Assembly (NCBI GenBank): GCA_013203845.1
Contig: JABMPE010000561.1
Span: 1-37,237, forward strand
Reading direction: 5' to 3'
Source of the DNA: Rhodopirellula sp.
GTDB taxonomy: Bacteria; Planctomycetota; Planctomycetia; Planctomycetales; Planctomycetaceae
Length of the DNA stretch: 37,237 nt
Shown: positions 22,712-32,000 of the stretch, in pieces
Layout: each line of letters opens with the position of its first letter
How positions within the stretch are numbered: position 1 is the stretch's first letter
Position numbers and translations under genes: made by a program
The notes under the pieces: generated by a model
Told to the model about the DNA's origin: nothing
Databases searched by the model: none
The model's input: the letters and a program-made list of their open reading frames with translations, nothing else

Positions 22712-24835
22712 GTGCTTTCGATTCTCAACAAGGGAACACGGCTTTGCGACGGGATATCACGCCGTGAATTGATGCGAGTTGGTTCGCTGACGCTTGGCGG
22801 TCTGTCGCTTCCGCAGTTGCTTGCGGCAAAAGAAATTTCGCAGCCGGCTCCCGTTTTCGACAAAGCTTTTGGCCGTGCGAAGAACGTGATCTTCCTCTAC
22901 CTGGCCGGAGGACCACCTCAGCATGAGACGTTCGATCCAAAACCGCACGCTCCGGACGGAATCCGAGGTCCGTTCAAACCAATCAGCACGAACGTCCCCG
23001 GAATTCAGTTCTGCGAACTGCTTCCTCGCACGGCAGCGATCAGCGACAAACTCGCAATCTGTCGATCGATAGCCACCGACGACAACGTCCATTCATCGAG
23101 TGGTGCATGGGTGCTGACGGGCTACAAGTATCGCGGGCCGAACGCTCGAACGATTCAAGCAACCGACTGGCCGTACTTCGGCTCCGTCGTCAAGCAATTG
23201 AAGCCTGGTGAGAAACTGCCTGCCCTCACTTCCGTCTGGCTGCCGGACATGATGCGACTCAACGAGAACGTGACACCGTCGGGACAGACCGCTGGTTTTC
23301 TCGGACCGCAGTGGAATCCGGAAGTCTTCGTGGGAGACCCCGCCGAACCCACGTACGAAATTGAAAGCCTTCGAGAGACCGACATTACTCCGGTTCAGCT
23401 TGGGCGTCGGCAATCGCTGTTGTCGCAACTCGATGATCGATTTCGACGTCTGGATGATTCGTTCAGAACGTACGACTCATTTCAGCAGCAGGCATTCGAT
23501 CTGCTGACATCCGGGCAGGCTCGACAGGCTTTTGACATCGCGCAGGAATCGGATGTCGTTCGTGATCGCTACGGTCGAAACCGTTGGGGACAAAGCGTTC
23601 TTCTGGCACGCCGACTCGTGGAAGCGGGAGTCCGACTGGTTCATGTGCAATGGCCGCGTGAACCTGGTGACAACGCCTCTGATAATCCGCTGTGGGATAC
23701 CCACGCGCAGAATGCCGACCGCGTGGAAGATGTCCTGTGTCCGATGTTTGACGTCGGCTTTTCGGCGCTGATTGAAGAACTCGATCAGCGAGGTCTGTTG
23801 GACGAAACACTGGTCGTGACGATCGGCGAATTTGGCCGCACCCCAAAGATCAACGCGAAGGGTGGTCGCGACCACTGGGGCTCGGTCTTCAGTTTCGCGA
23901 TGGCTGGAGCTGGCATCAGTGGCGGCCAGGTTTACGGATCGAGCGATAAGAACGGTGGTTTTCCGGCAAGTAACCGCGTTCAGCCGGGCGACCTCACCGC
24001 GACGATGTTTCACCTGCTGGGAGTTCCGCACCAGGGATATTTTCTGGACGCTCAGAATCGCCCGCATCGACTGACCGCTGGTGAACCGCTCTGGAAGATG
24101 CTCGGCAGCGAGCCGGCAACGACAGAACGAGTTGCGTCAACTGGGGACATTGCCCGCGTACCACCGTTTGATCCGGCGCGTTATCTCTTCCACACCGATT
24201 TCGTTGGTCGAGACCCGATCAAACCAATCACGGAACCGTCCCGCCCCAAAGGCTGGCGAGCCAGCCCGTTGTATTTGGCGAGTGGTGATAATTCTTTTGG
24301 CGCGATGGTGCTCCGGGATCTTGATCAGCAGACAGCGGCGCTCGGATTCAATCTTGCCGATGGTTCGCCGCTTGAGATCAATCAGAACTCGAAAGTTTAC
24401 CTGGCTCAGGAAGTTCGCAGCCCCTATCCCGGCTTGTACGTTTTCCGTGTTCGACTTCGAGCGGAAGCTTCCTCGCCTGAATTCTTTGCGAACGTCTTCC
24501 GACAGAACTTCACTTGCCGGCTGGCCTTTTTTCAGTTCAACGCTCAAACGAAATTCGTCAATGAATCACGGGAACTTGCTTCAACGACGTTCGAGGTGAA
24601 CCTGGTCGAGCGCGCCTCTGACGAATGGCAGACGGTCGAGCTGTCAAAGAGTTTCGTGAATCCGAATCCCGGTTCGAACTTCTCGTTCGGAGCCGGCATG
24701 GGCGTTTCCATTCAACTGATCAAATCGAGCGGTGGCACGCTGAAGATTGCCGCGAACGATCGAGCGTTCGTGCGAGTGGCCGACGTTGAGCTGGACTTCC
24801 TTGGAAAAGAAGTCAACGAAAACGTCAAAGTCTGA
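22712..24835 (+). CDS. Tat-exported DUF1501 protein with extra C-terminal module
   Basis: A 707-residue DUF1501 protein. The family is sulfatase-like in fold and abundant in planctomycetes, with no proven reaction. The N-terminus carries a Tat signal (SRRELMRVGSLTLGGLSLPQ, residues 16-35). The DUF1501 core runs to about residue 465, with 'NVIFLYLAGGPPQHETFDPK', 'RSIATDDNVHSSSGAWVLTG', 'LVVTIGEFGRTPKINAKGGR', 'DHWG' and 'GDLTATMFHLLGV'. The last 240 residues are not part of a normal DUF1501 protein. They look beta-rich ('YPGLYVFRVRLRAEA', 'NSKVYLAQEV') and could bind carbohydrate or another partner. The GTG start has GAGAGGGA just upstream. Unlike most members it has no DUF1549/DUF1553 gene beside it. 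Confidence 0.9.
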   Translation: MLSILNKGTRLCDGISRRELMRVGSLTLGGLSLPQLLAAKEISQPAPVFDKAFGRAKNVIFLYLAGGPPQHETFDPKPHAPDGIRGPFKPISTNVPGIQFCELLPRTAAISDKLAICRSIATDDNVHSSSGAWVLTGYKYRGPNARTIQATDWPYFGSVVKQLKPGEKLPALTSVWLPDMMRLNENVTPSGQTAGFLGPQWNPEVFVGDPAEPTYEIESLRETDITPVQLGRRQSLLSQLDDRFRRLDDSFRTYDSFQQQAFDLLTSGQARQAFDIAQESDVVRDRYGRNRWGQSVLLARRLVEAGVRLVHVQWPREPGDNASDNPLWDTHAQNADRVEDVLCPMFDVGFSALIEELDQRGLLDETLVVTIGEFGRTPKINAKGGRDHWGSVFSFAMAGAGISGGQVYGSSDKNGGFPASNRVQPGDLTATMFHLLGVPHQGYFLDAQNRPHRLTAGEPLWKMLGSEPATTERVASTGDIARVPPFDPARYLFHTDFVGRDPIKPITEPSRPKGWRASPLYLASGDNSFGAMVLRDLDQQTAALGFNLADGSPLEINQNSKVYLAQEVRSPYPGLYVFRVRLRAEASSPEFFANVFRQNFTCRLAFFQFNAQTKFVNESRELASTTFEVNLVERASDEWQTVELSKSFVNPNPGSNFSFGAGMGVSIQLIKSSGGTLKIAANDRAFVRVADVELDFLGKEVNENVKV

Positions 24836-24881
24836 GTTCGTTGCAGCAATGATCATCAACGATCTGCGACTTCAGGCGAGC

Positions 24882-25727
24882 TTACTGCTGACTCGATTCT
24901 GCGATCTGCTTCAAAGTCGCGAGCAAGCGGCGAGGATCGTCTGACGAGAGCGAGTTCGGGCGATGAGCGAGCAGTTGCCGAGTCTCGTCCAGTTCCCCCT
25001 TCGTGCCGTTGAGATGCAGTCCTTTGCCCGTCGCGCGAACTCGTTTGACCCGAGCCTCTCCGTTTTCGAGCCACTTGGGCCAGAGTCTGATGACATCGAC
25101 CCCTGCTTTGGCGAAATCCTCGATCGTGTCGACCGATGGAATCAACGCCAGCTGCCGCGATTGGGGAAGCAGCGTTCTGAATCGCTTTGCCTGATCGACG
25201 CTTCGGACCCCGACAATTGTTCGAGTCGGATCGCCGTGTGTTCGAATGACGCTCGCCACTTTTCGGTCGTAGTCGTCGCCTTGCTCTTTGAGATCGAGCA
25301 GCAGGTCGATCTTACCTTTGCATTCACGGGCAGCCTCGATCAGCGATGGAATTCGTTCGGCCTCGTACTTCGAGTTGAACCACGAACCGGCGTCGAGCTG
25401 CTGCAACTTAGTCAGCGTTAATGCCGAAGCGAGCCCCTTACCATTCGTTGTGCGATCCAGAGTTATATCGTGCAGGATGAACAACTCGCCGTCCCGGCTG
25501 GTGCGGACATCGACTTCGACCGCAGTTGCACCGACGTCGAGGGCTCGTCGAATCGCCGACACAGTGCACTCGGGCCGCTCCGCACTTGCGCCGCGGTGGG
25601 CGATGATTTGTGTAACGCCAGCGACGGCCTGTGCGATCTCAGCATCGACCTCTTGCGCCACAGCATCAAGGGACCATGTAATCACGATGAGAAGAATTCC
25701 TGGAATCATCTGCGAGATAGCCCACAT
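24882..25727 (-). CDS. Glycerophosphodiester phosphodiesterase, exported
   Basis: A 281-residue GDPD-family TIM-barrel enzyme. It splits glycerophosphodiesters to an alcohol and glycerol 3-phosphate. The N-terminus (PGILLIVITWSLDAVAQ) is a signal peptide, so it acts outside the cytoplasm. Active-site residues in order are H44-R45 (IIAHRGASAE), E53 (PEC, where most members have PEN), E71/D73 (VEVDVR) and H86-D87 (ILHDITLDRTTNGKG), followed by 'DLLLDLKEQ'. The terminal 'TDxP' motif reads SSDDPRRLL. The start at 25727 is the ATG nearest the signal segment; an internal ATG at residue 7 is possible. It converges with the DUF1501 gene, 46 bases between stops. The 275 bases upstream are shared with the divergent M81 gene. 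Confidence 0.92.
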   Translation of the reverse strand: MWAISQMIPGILLIVITWSLDAVAQEVDAEIAQAVAGVTQIIAHRGASAERPECTVSAIRRALDVGATAVEVDVRTSRDGELFILHDITLDRTTNGKGLASALTLTKLQQLDAGSWFNSKYEAERIPSLIEAARECKGKIDLLLDLKEQGDDYDRKVASVIRTHGDPTRTIVGVRSVDQAKRFRTLLPQSRQLALIPSVDTIEDFAKAGVDVIRLWPKWLENGEARVKRVRATGKGLHLNGTKGELDETRQLLAHRPNSLSSDDPRRLLATLKQIAESSQQ

Positions 25728-26002
25728 TGGTTTCGCCTGCCTTTTTTAAAAGAAGGTGTGCTTGTCTGCGGACGTCATCCAATCCTGCCGCGGATTGTCA
25801 GTTGAGGTCGTGACAGGAAGTCGTCCGAGCCGGTTTCTGTATTCGCGACAGTCTTCTCGATTAGCATCCAGATTTTTGCCGGTCAGAAGACCGGAATGCA
25901 GCTCGAATCCATTCGGTGTGTCATTTCAAATTCAACCGATTGATGCCGCTATAGTTGATGTCATCGTAGTCTATGGCACTTTTAAGTCTGAGGAATCGAA
26001 CC

Positions 26003-27502
26003 ATGAGAATCGCGACTGGTGGAATCATTCACGAAACGAGTACGTGTGTCGAATCTCCGACGACGATGAGTCAGTTTGAATTTGATCGCGGAATCATTCG
26101 CGGTGCGGACATTCTGGATCGATTCCGCGGGACAAATGTCTGCACGGGAGGATTCATCACAGGAGCTGAGCAGCATGATTTCGAACTTGTTCCGCTGCTG
26201 CGGGCGTCGGCGTTTCCGAACGGGCTGATCGTTCGCGAAGATTACGATACGATGAAACGTGAAATGCTGGAACGACTCGCCGTGGCCGAGCGTGACGGTG
26301 GCCCAGTCGACGGTGTGCTGCTCGATCTGCACGGGGCGATGGTTGTCGACGGAATCGAAGATGGTGACGGCGACGTCATTCAGGCGTTTCGAGAATACCT
26401 CGGTCCGGATCGTCCGATCGTGGTGACGCAGGATCTGCATGGCAATCACACGCGTGCCAGGGTTGCCGCTGCTGACGCGATCGTCGGCTTCGACACATTT
26501 CCGCATGTCGACATGGCAGAACGAGGCGTCGAAGCTGCTGAGATCATTGCGAGAATTGTTCGTGGTGACATTCGACCGCGCATGGCCATTCATCAGTTCC
26601 CCATGTTCTGGAGTACCGCGTGCCAGGTAACCGCTCACCCGCCGATGGACGAGGTGCTGCGGCAGGTGCATGCGCTGGAAGCCCGACCCGGTATTATTTG
26701 CGTCACGATTGCCACAGGCTTTCCGTGGGCGAATGTGCCGGAAGTTGGCGGCTCGGTCATTGTGGTGGCCGACGGCGACGAAGAACTGGCGCAGCGGACA
26801 GCGGACGAACTTGGAGAGTGGATCTGGGAGCGACGCGAACAATGGCACGCGCCAAAGCTACCGGTTCGCGAAGCATTGCGTCGTGGTGAAGAGATCGGCA
26901 GGTTCCCGATCATTGTGGCCGATCACGCCGACAATACTGGCGGCGGTTCCCCCGGCGATTCGACAGAGGTTCTGCAAACGTTTCTCGACCTGAACCTGCA
27001 GGACGCTTTGGTTCTTTACATGGTCGATGAAGCCGTCGCGAAACAGGCACACGATGCGGGAGTCGGCAGCCGAATCGAAGTCTCGCTGGGCGGAAAGTCG
27101 TCGCCCGTGCAAGGTCCGCCTGTCGAAGCCGTCGCCGAAGTCGTTGCGATTTCCGATGGGCCGTTCGCTTATGATGGCCCGATGTTCGCAGGCCTGACGG
27201 GGTCAATGGGAACGTCGGCGTGGTTAAAGATCGGCGGAGTCAACGTTGTCGTTGTGACCGCCCGCGAGCAGCCATTCGACATGGCCTTTGCACGTTCGCT
27301 CGGCATTGACTGCGCCTCGATGAAATACATTTCCGTTAAGTCGGCAGCACATTTTCGAGCCGCGTTTGAGCCCATCGCTGGCAGCATCTTCAACATCGAC
27401 GCCGCTGGAATCCACACTCACGATTTCAGCAAGCTGCCGTCAAGTCGTCGCACTCGCGACATCTTTCCCGTTGAGATAAAACCGTCGTCTGCGACAAGCT
27501 GA
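26003..27502 (+). CDS. M81 family metallopeptidase, MlrC-like
   Basis: A 499-residue protein of the M81/MlrC family, named after the microcystin-breakdown protein MlrC of sphingomonads. Most members have other, unknown substrates. The family signature 'GGIIHETSTCVESPT' is at residues 6-20. Later come 'VDGVLLDLHGAMVV', 'VVTQDLHGNHT', 'FDTFPHVDMAERG' and 'ADHADNTGGGSPGDSTEVL'. These contain the Asp and His residues expected to hold zinc. The C-terminal part has 'GLTGSMGTSAWLKIGGVNVV'. There is no signal peptide, so it is cytoplasmic. The ATG at 26003 has GAGGAA upstream; an ATG at 25973 would add ten residues of no homology. It is followed 66 bases later by a PhyH-type dioxygenase, probably in the same transcript, so both may act on one small molecule. 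Confidence 0.92.
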   Translation: MRIATGGIIHETSTCVESPTTMSQFEFDRGIIRGADILDRFRGTNVCTGGFITGAEQHDFELVPLLRASAFPNGLIVREDYDTMKREMLERLAVAERDGGPVDGVLLDLHGAMVVDGIEDGDGDVIQAFREYLGPDRPIVVTQDLHGNHTRARVAAADAIVGFDTFPHVDMAERGVEAAEIIARIVRGDIRPRMAIHQFPMFWSTACQVTAHPPMDEVLRQVHALEARPGIICVTIATGFPWANVPEVGGSVIVVADGDEELAQRTADELGEWIWERREQWHAPKLPVREALRRGEEIGRFPIIVADHADNTGGGSPGDSTEVLQTFLDLNLQDALVLYMVDEAVAKQAHDAGVGSRIEVSLGGKSSPVQGPPVEAVAEVVAISDGPFAYDGPMFAGLTGSMGTSAWLKIGGVNVVVVTAREQPFDMAFARSLGIDCASMKYISVKSAAHFRAAFEPIAGSIFNIDAAGIHTHDFSKLPSSRRTRDIFPVEIKPSSATS

Positions 27503-27568
27503 GCCGAAACGGGCAGAGTGACCGTTGGCGCGATGGACATTTTCAATGCTGCTCAGAGGATTGATTCG

Positions 27569-28450
27569 ATGATTGACAAGACAGCGACATCCGGATCACC
27601 GGAACCTGAATGCGACTTCATGAACATCGACCAGACAGATTTCTCGACGATGAGCCGCCCGGAGCAGATTCGGTACCTCGAAGTGGAAGGCTACGTTGTT
27701 CTGCCGAAGATTCTGACTCCGGAAATCATCACGAAACTGAAGAGCGAACTGGCCGACGCAGAAATGTCGCACACCAGTTACAGCACCGCGCAGACGCGAG
27801 CGAACATTCAGCCACAGTGGATCAGCAGGACGGCAGCCGAGCTGATCGGCTATCCGCCGATGATCGAATTTCTCAACGACCTGCTGGGGCCGGACATCGT
27901 GTTTACTCGCGGGTTCTTTCAGCGGACGCTGCATGGTTCACCGGGGATCTCGATGCATACCGACGGGCAGCCGCACGGCTCGAACCTGTTTGGTTATGAA
28001 GGCAGTTGCCCTCGGCTGCTGCGAGTTCTTTACTACCTGGACGATCTGACGCCGGAACGTGCTCCCTTCCGGTTAATTCCCCGTTCGCACCTTTCTTTCC
28101 ATGCCGACGCCAGTCCGTATGCGAGGTACAAGTCGCATCCGGAAGAAATCACGCTGGTCGTTCCCGCCGGCTCCGCGGTGGTGATCCCATCGCTGACGTT
28201 GCATGGCAGCCATCCAAACCTCGATGAGCGCCCGCGCGAACTCCTGCAGATGGGTTACCGTCCAGCGTGGGCCGGGCCCATTCAGCCGGTTGAAGAGTGG
28301 GATGCCGATCTCGTTGCCAACGCGCCGGCCATCGCGAAGCCATTTCTGCAAAGCCTCAATACAAGCGGCGCGGCCTGGGAACAGGAGCACAAACCTGTCG
28401 GCATGAAAACCGAAGCCCCCGGAATCAACCCCAGCCGTTGGGGCGACTGA
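27569..28450 (+). CDS. Phytanoyl-CoA dioxygenase (PhyH) family oxygenase
   Basis: A 293-residue Fe(II)/2-oxoglutarate-dependent oxygenase of the PhyH family, which hydroxylates small molecules such as fatty acyl-CoAs or ectoine. The facial triad is seen as H130-T-D132 (SMHTDGQPHG) and H212 (TLHGSHPN), and an Arg for 2-oxoglutarate lies in 'ERPRELLQMGYR'. The N-terminal 'RYLEVEGYVVLPKILTPEII' is typical. The ATG at 27569 has AGAGGA eight bases upstream. An earlier GTG and ATG in frame (27518, 27533) and a later ATG (27623) are possible, so the start is not certain. It follows the M81 gene by 66 bases. Its substrate is unknown. The next gene, on the opposite strand, is a broken epimerase, with only 25 bases between stops. 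Confidence 0.88.
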   Translation: MIDKTATSGSPEPECDFMNIDQTDFSTMSRPEQIRYLEVEGYVVLPKILTPEIITKLKSELADAEMSHTSYSTAQTRANIQPQWISRTAAELIGYPPMIEFLNDLLGPDIVFTRGFFQRTLHGSPGISMHTDGQPHGSNLFGYEGSCPRLLRVLYYLDDLTPERAPFRLIPRSHLSFHADASPYARYKSHPEEITLVVPAGSAVVIPSLTLHGSHPNLDERPRELLQMGYRPAWAGPIQPVEEWDADLVANAPAIAKPFLQSLNTSGAAWEQEHKPVGMKTEAPGINPSRWGD

Positions 28451-28475
28451 CGAACTATCCGCCCCACTGAGCTCG

Positions 28476-28929
28476 TCACGCACGGGCACGCAGCAGATTC
28501 CGCAGTGCATCTTCAAGGTGGGGCCACTCAAATTGGAAGCCGTCGTCTTCCAGTCTTTTTGAAACGACATAACGGCCGTAGAGGGCGAGGTCTGGGTCTG
28601 TTCGCAGGAGATAGTGAGCACCGAAACGAACCATCCAGCTGAAGGCCGGAAACCCAATGGGCATGCGGATGGCTCGACGCAGATGCCGCATGAACTCCAG
28701 CTGCGACTCAGGATTGGGCGATGATGCGATGTACGTTCCCAGCATCGTCCTGTCAGTCCTCCACCGTCTGCGCGTCCCAACGTCGATGCTTCCACGGACC
28801 GTTCACTTTGGGTTCATTCCGAGAAAGGATCACCACCGAAGTTCCGCGTTCGGCCAGATGGTGAGCGAGCGAAACACCGAGGAATCCACTGCCTCCGGCA
28901 ATGACGACTTTCTTCAGATCATGGGACAT
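28476..28929 (-). pseudogene. Internally deleted TIGR01777-type NAD(P) epimerase
   Basis: The remains of a short-chain-dehydrogenase epimerase of the TIGR01777/DUF1731 type, normally about 300 residues. The first 58 residues are intact from ATG at 28929 (ribosome site GGAGG), with the NAD-binding loop 'VVIAGGSGFLGVSLAHHLAE'. They run into a stop at 28753. The last 90 residues, the DUF1731 end ('[18 protein letters not shown]', '[17 protein letters not shown]', '[19 protein letters not shown]'), are intact in a different frame from 28745 to 28476. The middle, about 145 residues by family length, is missing: there are only a few bases between the two parts. So this is a deletion plus frame shift, not a simple point change. 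Sequence quality inside both halves is good, which suggests a recent loss. The short downstream half has an internal ATG but no catalytic part. Confidence 0.8.
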
Positions 28930-29001
28930 GCTGCCTCCAACTGGATTGACACAGTTGGAACCGCAGGTCAGTCTCATGATTAACAGTAGAAGAGATGAAG
29001 A

Positions 29002-32000
29002 ATGCCAGAAAAACGAAATTCAAACATCAGGTCCGGGAGCGTTTCAACCGTGCAGCAATCGGCAAAGATCTCAGCCGCTGGATTGTGGCTCGCCTTGCTG
29101 CTGTCGAGCACAGCGATGGCTAACGGGCAACCCTTTCAGTCGGAGGACGTTGCGTTCTTCGAACGTCGAGTCCGGCCGATTCTGGTTGAACATTGTGTGA
29201 AATGTCACGGGGACAAGAAGCAGGAGTCCGGGCTGCGGCTCGACAGTCGAACTTTCATCCTGACGGGTGGTGAATCCGGTCCGGCGGCGCTGGCGAAATT
29301 ACCGGACATGAGTTTGCTGATTGCGGCGGTTCGTGGATCGGACGGTCTGAAAATGCCGCCGGATGGTTCTTTGAAAGCGGTCGAAGTCGATGCGCTCGTA
29401 AAATGGGTGCAGCTCGGGCTTCCCTGGCCGAGTGAAGGTTCACCGCGCGACGAGACCACTTCCAATGCTGATACCCATTGGGCGTTCCAGCGTGTGACTC
29501 TTCCGCCGATTCCCGCAGTGAAAGCGACGTCATGGCCCAGGTCCGACATTGATCAGTTCATCCTGTCGAGGCTGGATCAGGCTGGGCTGTCACCGGCAAC
29601 AGAAGCCGCACCACGGACGCTGATTCGACGAGCGACGTTCGATCTGACAGGTCTTCCACCGAGTGTCGAAGAGGTCGCGGCTTTTGAGGCTGAACACCGT
29701 GGCAATCCAGACGCAGCGTATCAAAAACTGATCGATCGACTGCTTGACTCGTCTCAATACGGAGAGCGTCAGGGGCGTCACTGGCTCGACGTTGCCCGGT
29801 ACGCCGACAACAAGGGTTACGTTTTCTTCGAAGAAAATGATTTTCCCTGGGCATGGACGTACCGCGACTGGGTGATTCAATCCTTCAATGAAGATCTGCC
29901 GTTCGACCAGTTTGTGACTCAGCAACTGGCTGCCGATCTGCTGGACACGGGCGACGACAAACGATCGCTGGCGGCAATGGGGTTTCTGACTCTCGGCGCT
30001 CGCTTCATGAACAACACGCACGACATCATTGATGACCGTATCGACGTCCTGACGCGAGGCCTCATGGGGCTGACGGTGACTTGCGCCCGTTGCCACGATC
30101 ACAAGTTCGATCCTATCCCTCAGGAAGACTACTACTCGTTGTATGGAATCTTTCGCAGTTCGCACGAACCGATACTGCGACCGTTGTTTCAAGCAACACC
30201 CAGCACGGATGAGTATCGCGAGTTCGAAACCGGCATGACCGAACGTGTCGCCGCCCTGCGGAAATTCGAAGACGGGCAACGAGAGTTGATCATGAAGGGG
30301 GCTCGTGAGCGAGTGGGCGACTATCTGTTGGCCGTTCATCAGAAGCGGAATCAGCCCAGCACCGAAAACTTCATGCTGCTGGCCGATAAAGGCGGATTGA
30401 TCCCTGCTGTCGTTCATCGCTGGGAGAAGTACCTCAAGCAGGCTCGACACGAGAACGATCCCGTCTGGACTTTATGGGACCGGCTTTCTGACCTTCCCGA
30501 AGAAGGTTTCGACAGAGCGGCAAGCGAAATCATTAAGGTCATGGTTCCAGTCGATCATGCGTCAAAAGAAAAAACAGCACGTGAAGGTACGGCGAACTTT
30601 GCGAATGGTCTCGTGCTGGTCGAGCTCTCAAATTCACATCCGAAGTCGATGGAAGAAGTCGCCAGTCACTACGGGGCGGTGTTCAAGACTGTCGATCAGC
30701 AATGGACCAATGCCTTGAAACTGGCAGGGGCCGGACAATTGCCGACTATACTCCCGAATGCAGACGCTGAGGCGTTGCGACAGGTGCTGTATGGCAGCGG
30801 ATCTCCCCCGATGATTCCCCGACAGCTCGGTTGGGGATTTCTCGATCTGATCCCTGATCGCCCCACGCAAGCCGAATTCAAGAAATTGATCGGCGAGGTG
30901 GAGAAATGGAGCAGAACCGCACCCGGTGCGCCTCCACGCGCCATGGTGCTCGTTGATTCTGAGGTGCCCTATCAGCCTGTTGTGTTCAAACGCGGAAATC
31001 CGAATCGCGAAGGGCAGGCCGTACCTCGTCGGCTCCCGCGAATTCTTTCGCCCAATGAGCGACCGGAATTCAACCGCGGCAGTGGTCGACTCGAACTGGC
31101 CAGAGCGATTGTCGATCCCGCAAACCCGCTCACTGCACGAGTCTTCGTTAATCGAATCTGGAAGCAGCACTTCGGGACGGGCCTGGTTGAGACTCCCAGT
31201 GACTTCGGCCTGCGAAGTTCGCTGCCGACGCATCCGCAACTTCTGGACTGGCTTGCTTCCGAGTTTGTGAACAGCGAATGGTCTGTGAAGAAGCTGCACC
31301 GGCTGATCATGAACTCGGCTGTTTATCGACAATCGTCAGAGCCTTCGAACGAGGCCGTGGCACGAGCGTTGCAGGTCGATGCAGCCAACCGATTACTGTG
31401 GAAGTTTCCGCGCCGTCGGCTGGACTTCGAAGCGACGCGGGATTCGTTACTGGCAGTCTCCGGGGCGCTTGATCGAAAACTCGGAGGCCCACCGAGCAAC
31501 GTACTCAACGGCTTCGTTCCACGACGGACCGTTTACGGATTTGTGAATCGAATGGACCTGCCGGGCCTCATGCGTGCCTTCGATTTTCCGGAACCGGCAG
31601 CGACAAGCCCCGGTCGCGAGGTCACGACAATCGCTCCTCAAGCGTTGTACTTTTTGAATAACGATTTTGTAGCGGAGTGTGCGCGGCGACTGTTGACACG
31701 CAGCGAGATATCCAGATTGAACGAGTCTGGTTCGAAACAGGACAGGATTCACGCCATCTATGGAATCCTGTTTTCCAGACCGGCGACTCCAGATGAGATT
31801 GCGGCAGCCACATCATTTCTCGAAAGATCGCGTCAGGATGCTCCTGAAGCGTCGACTGCCTGGAGCTATGGTTACGGCGGAGTTGATCCGCAGTCGGGAA
31901 GGGTGGTGGAATTTCAGCGGCTGACTTACTGGACCGGTTCCCGCTGGCAGGCGGGGCCCACGCTGCCTGACCCGAAAGTCGGCTGGGTGTTTCACGATAA

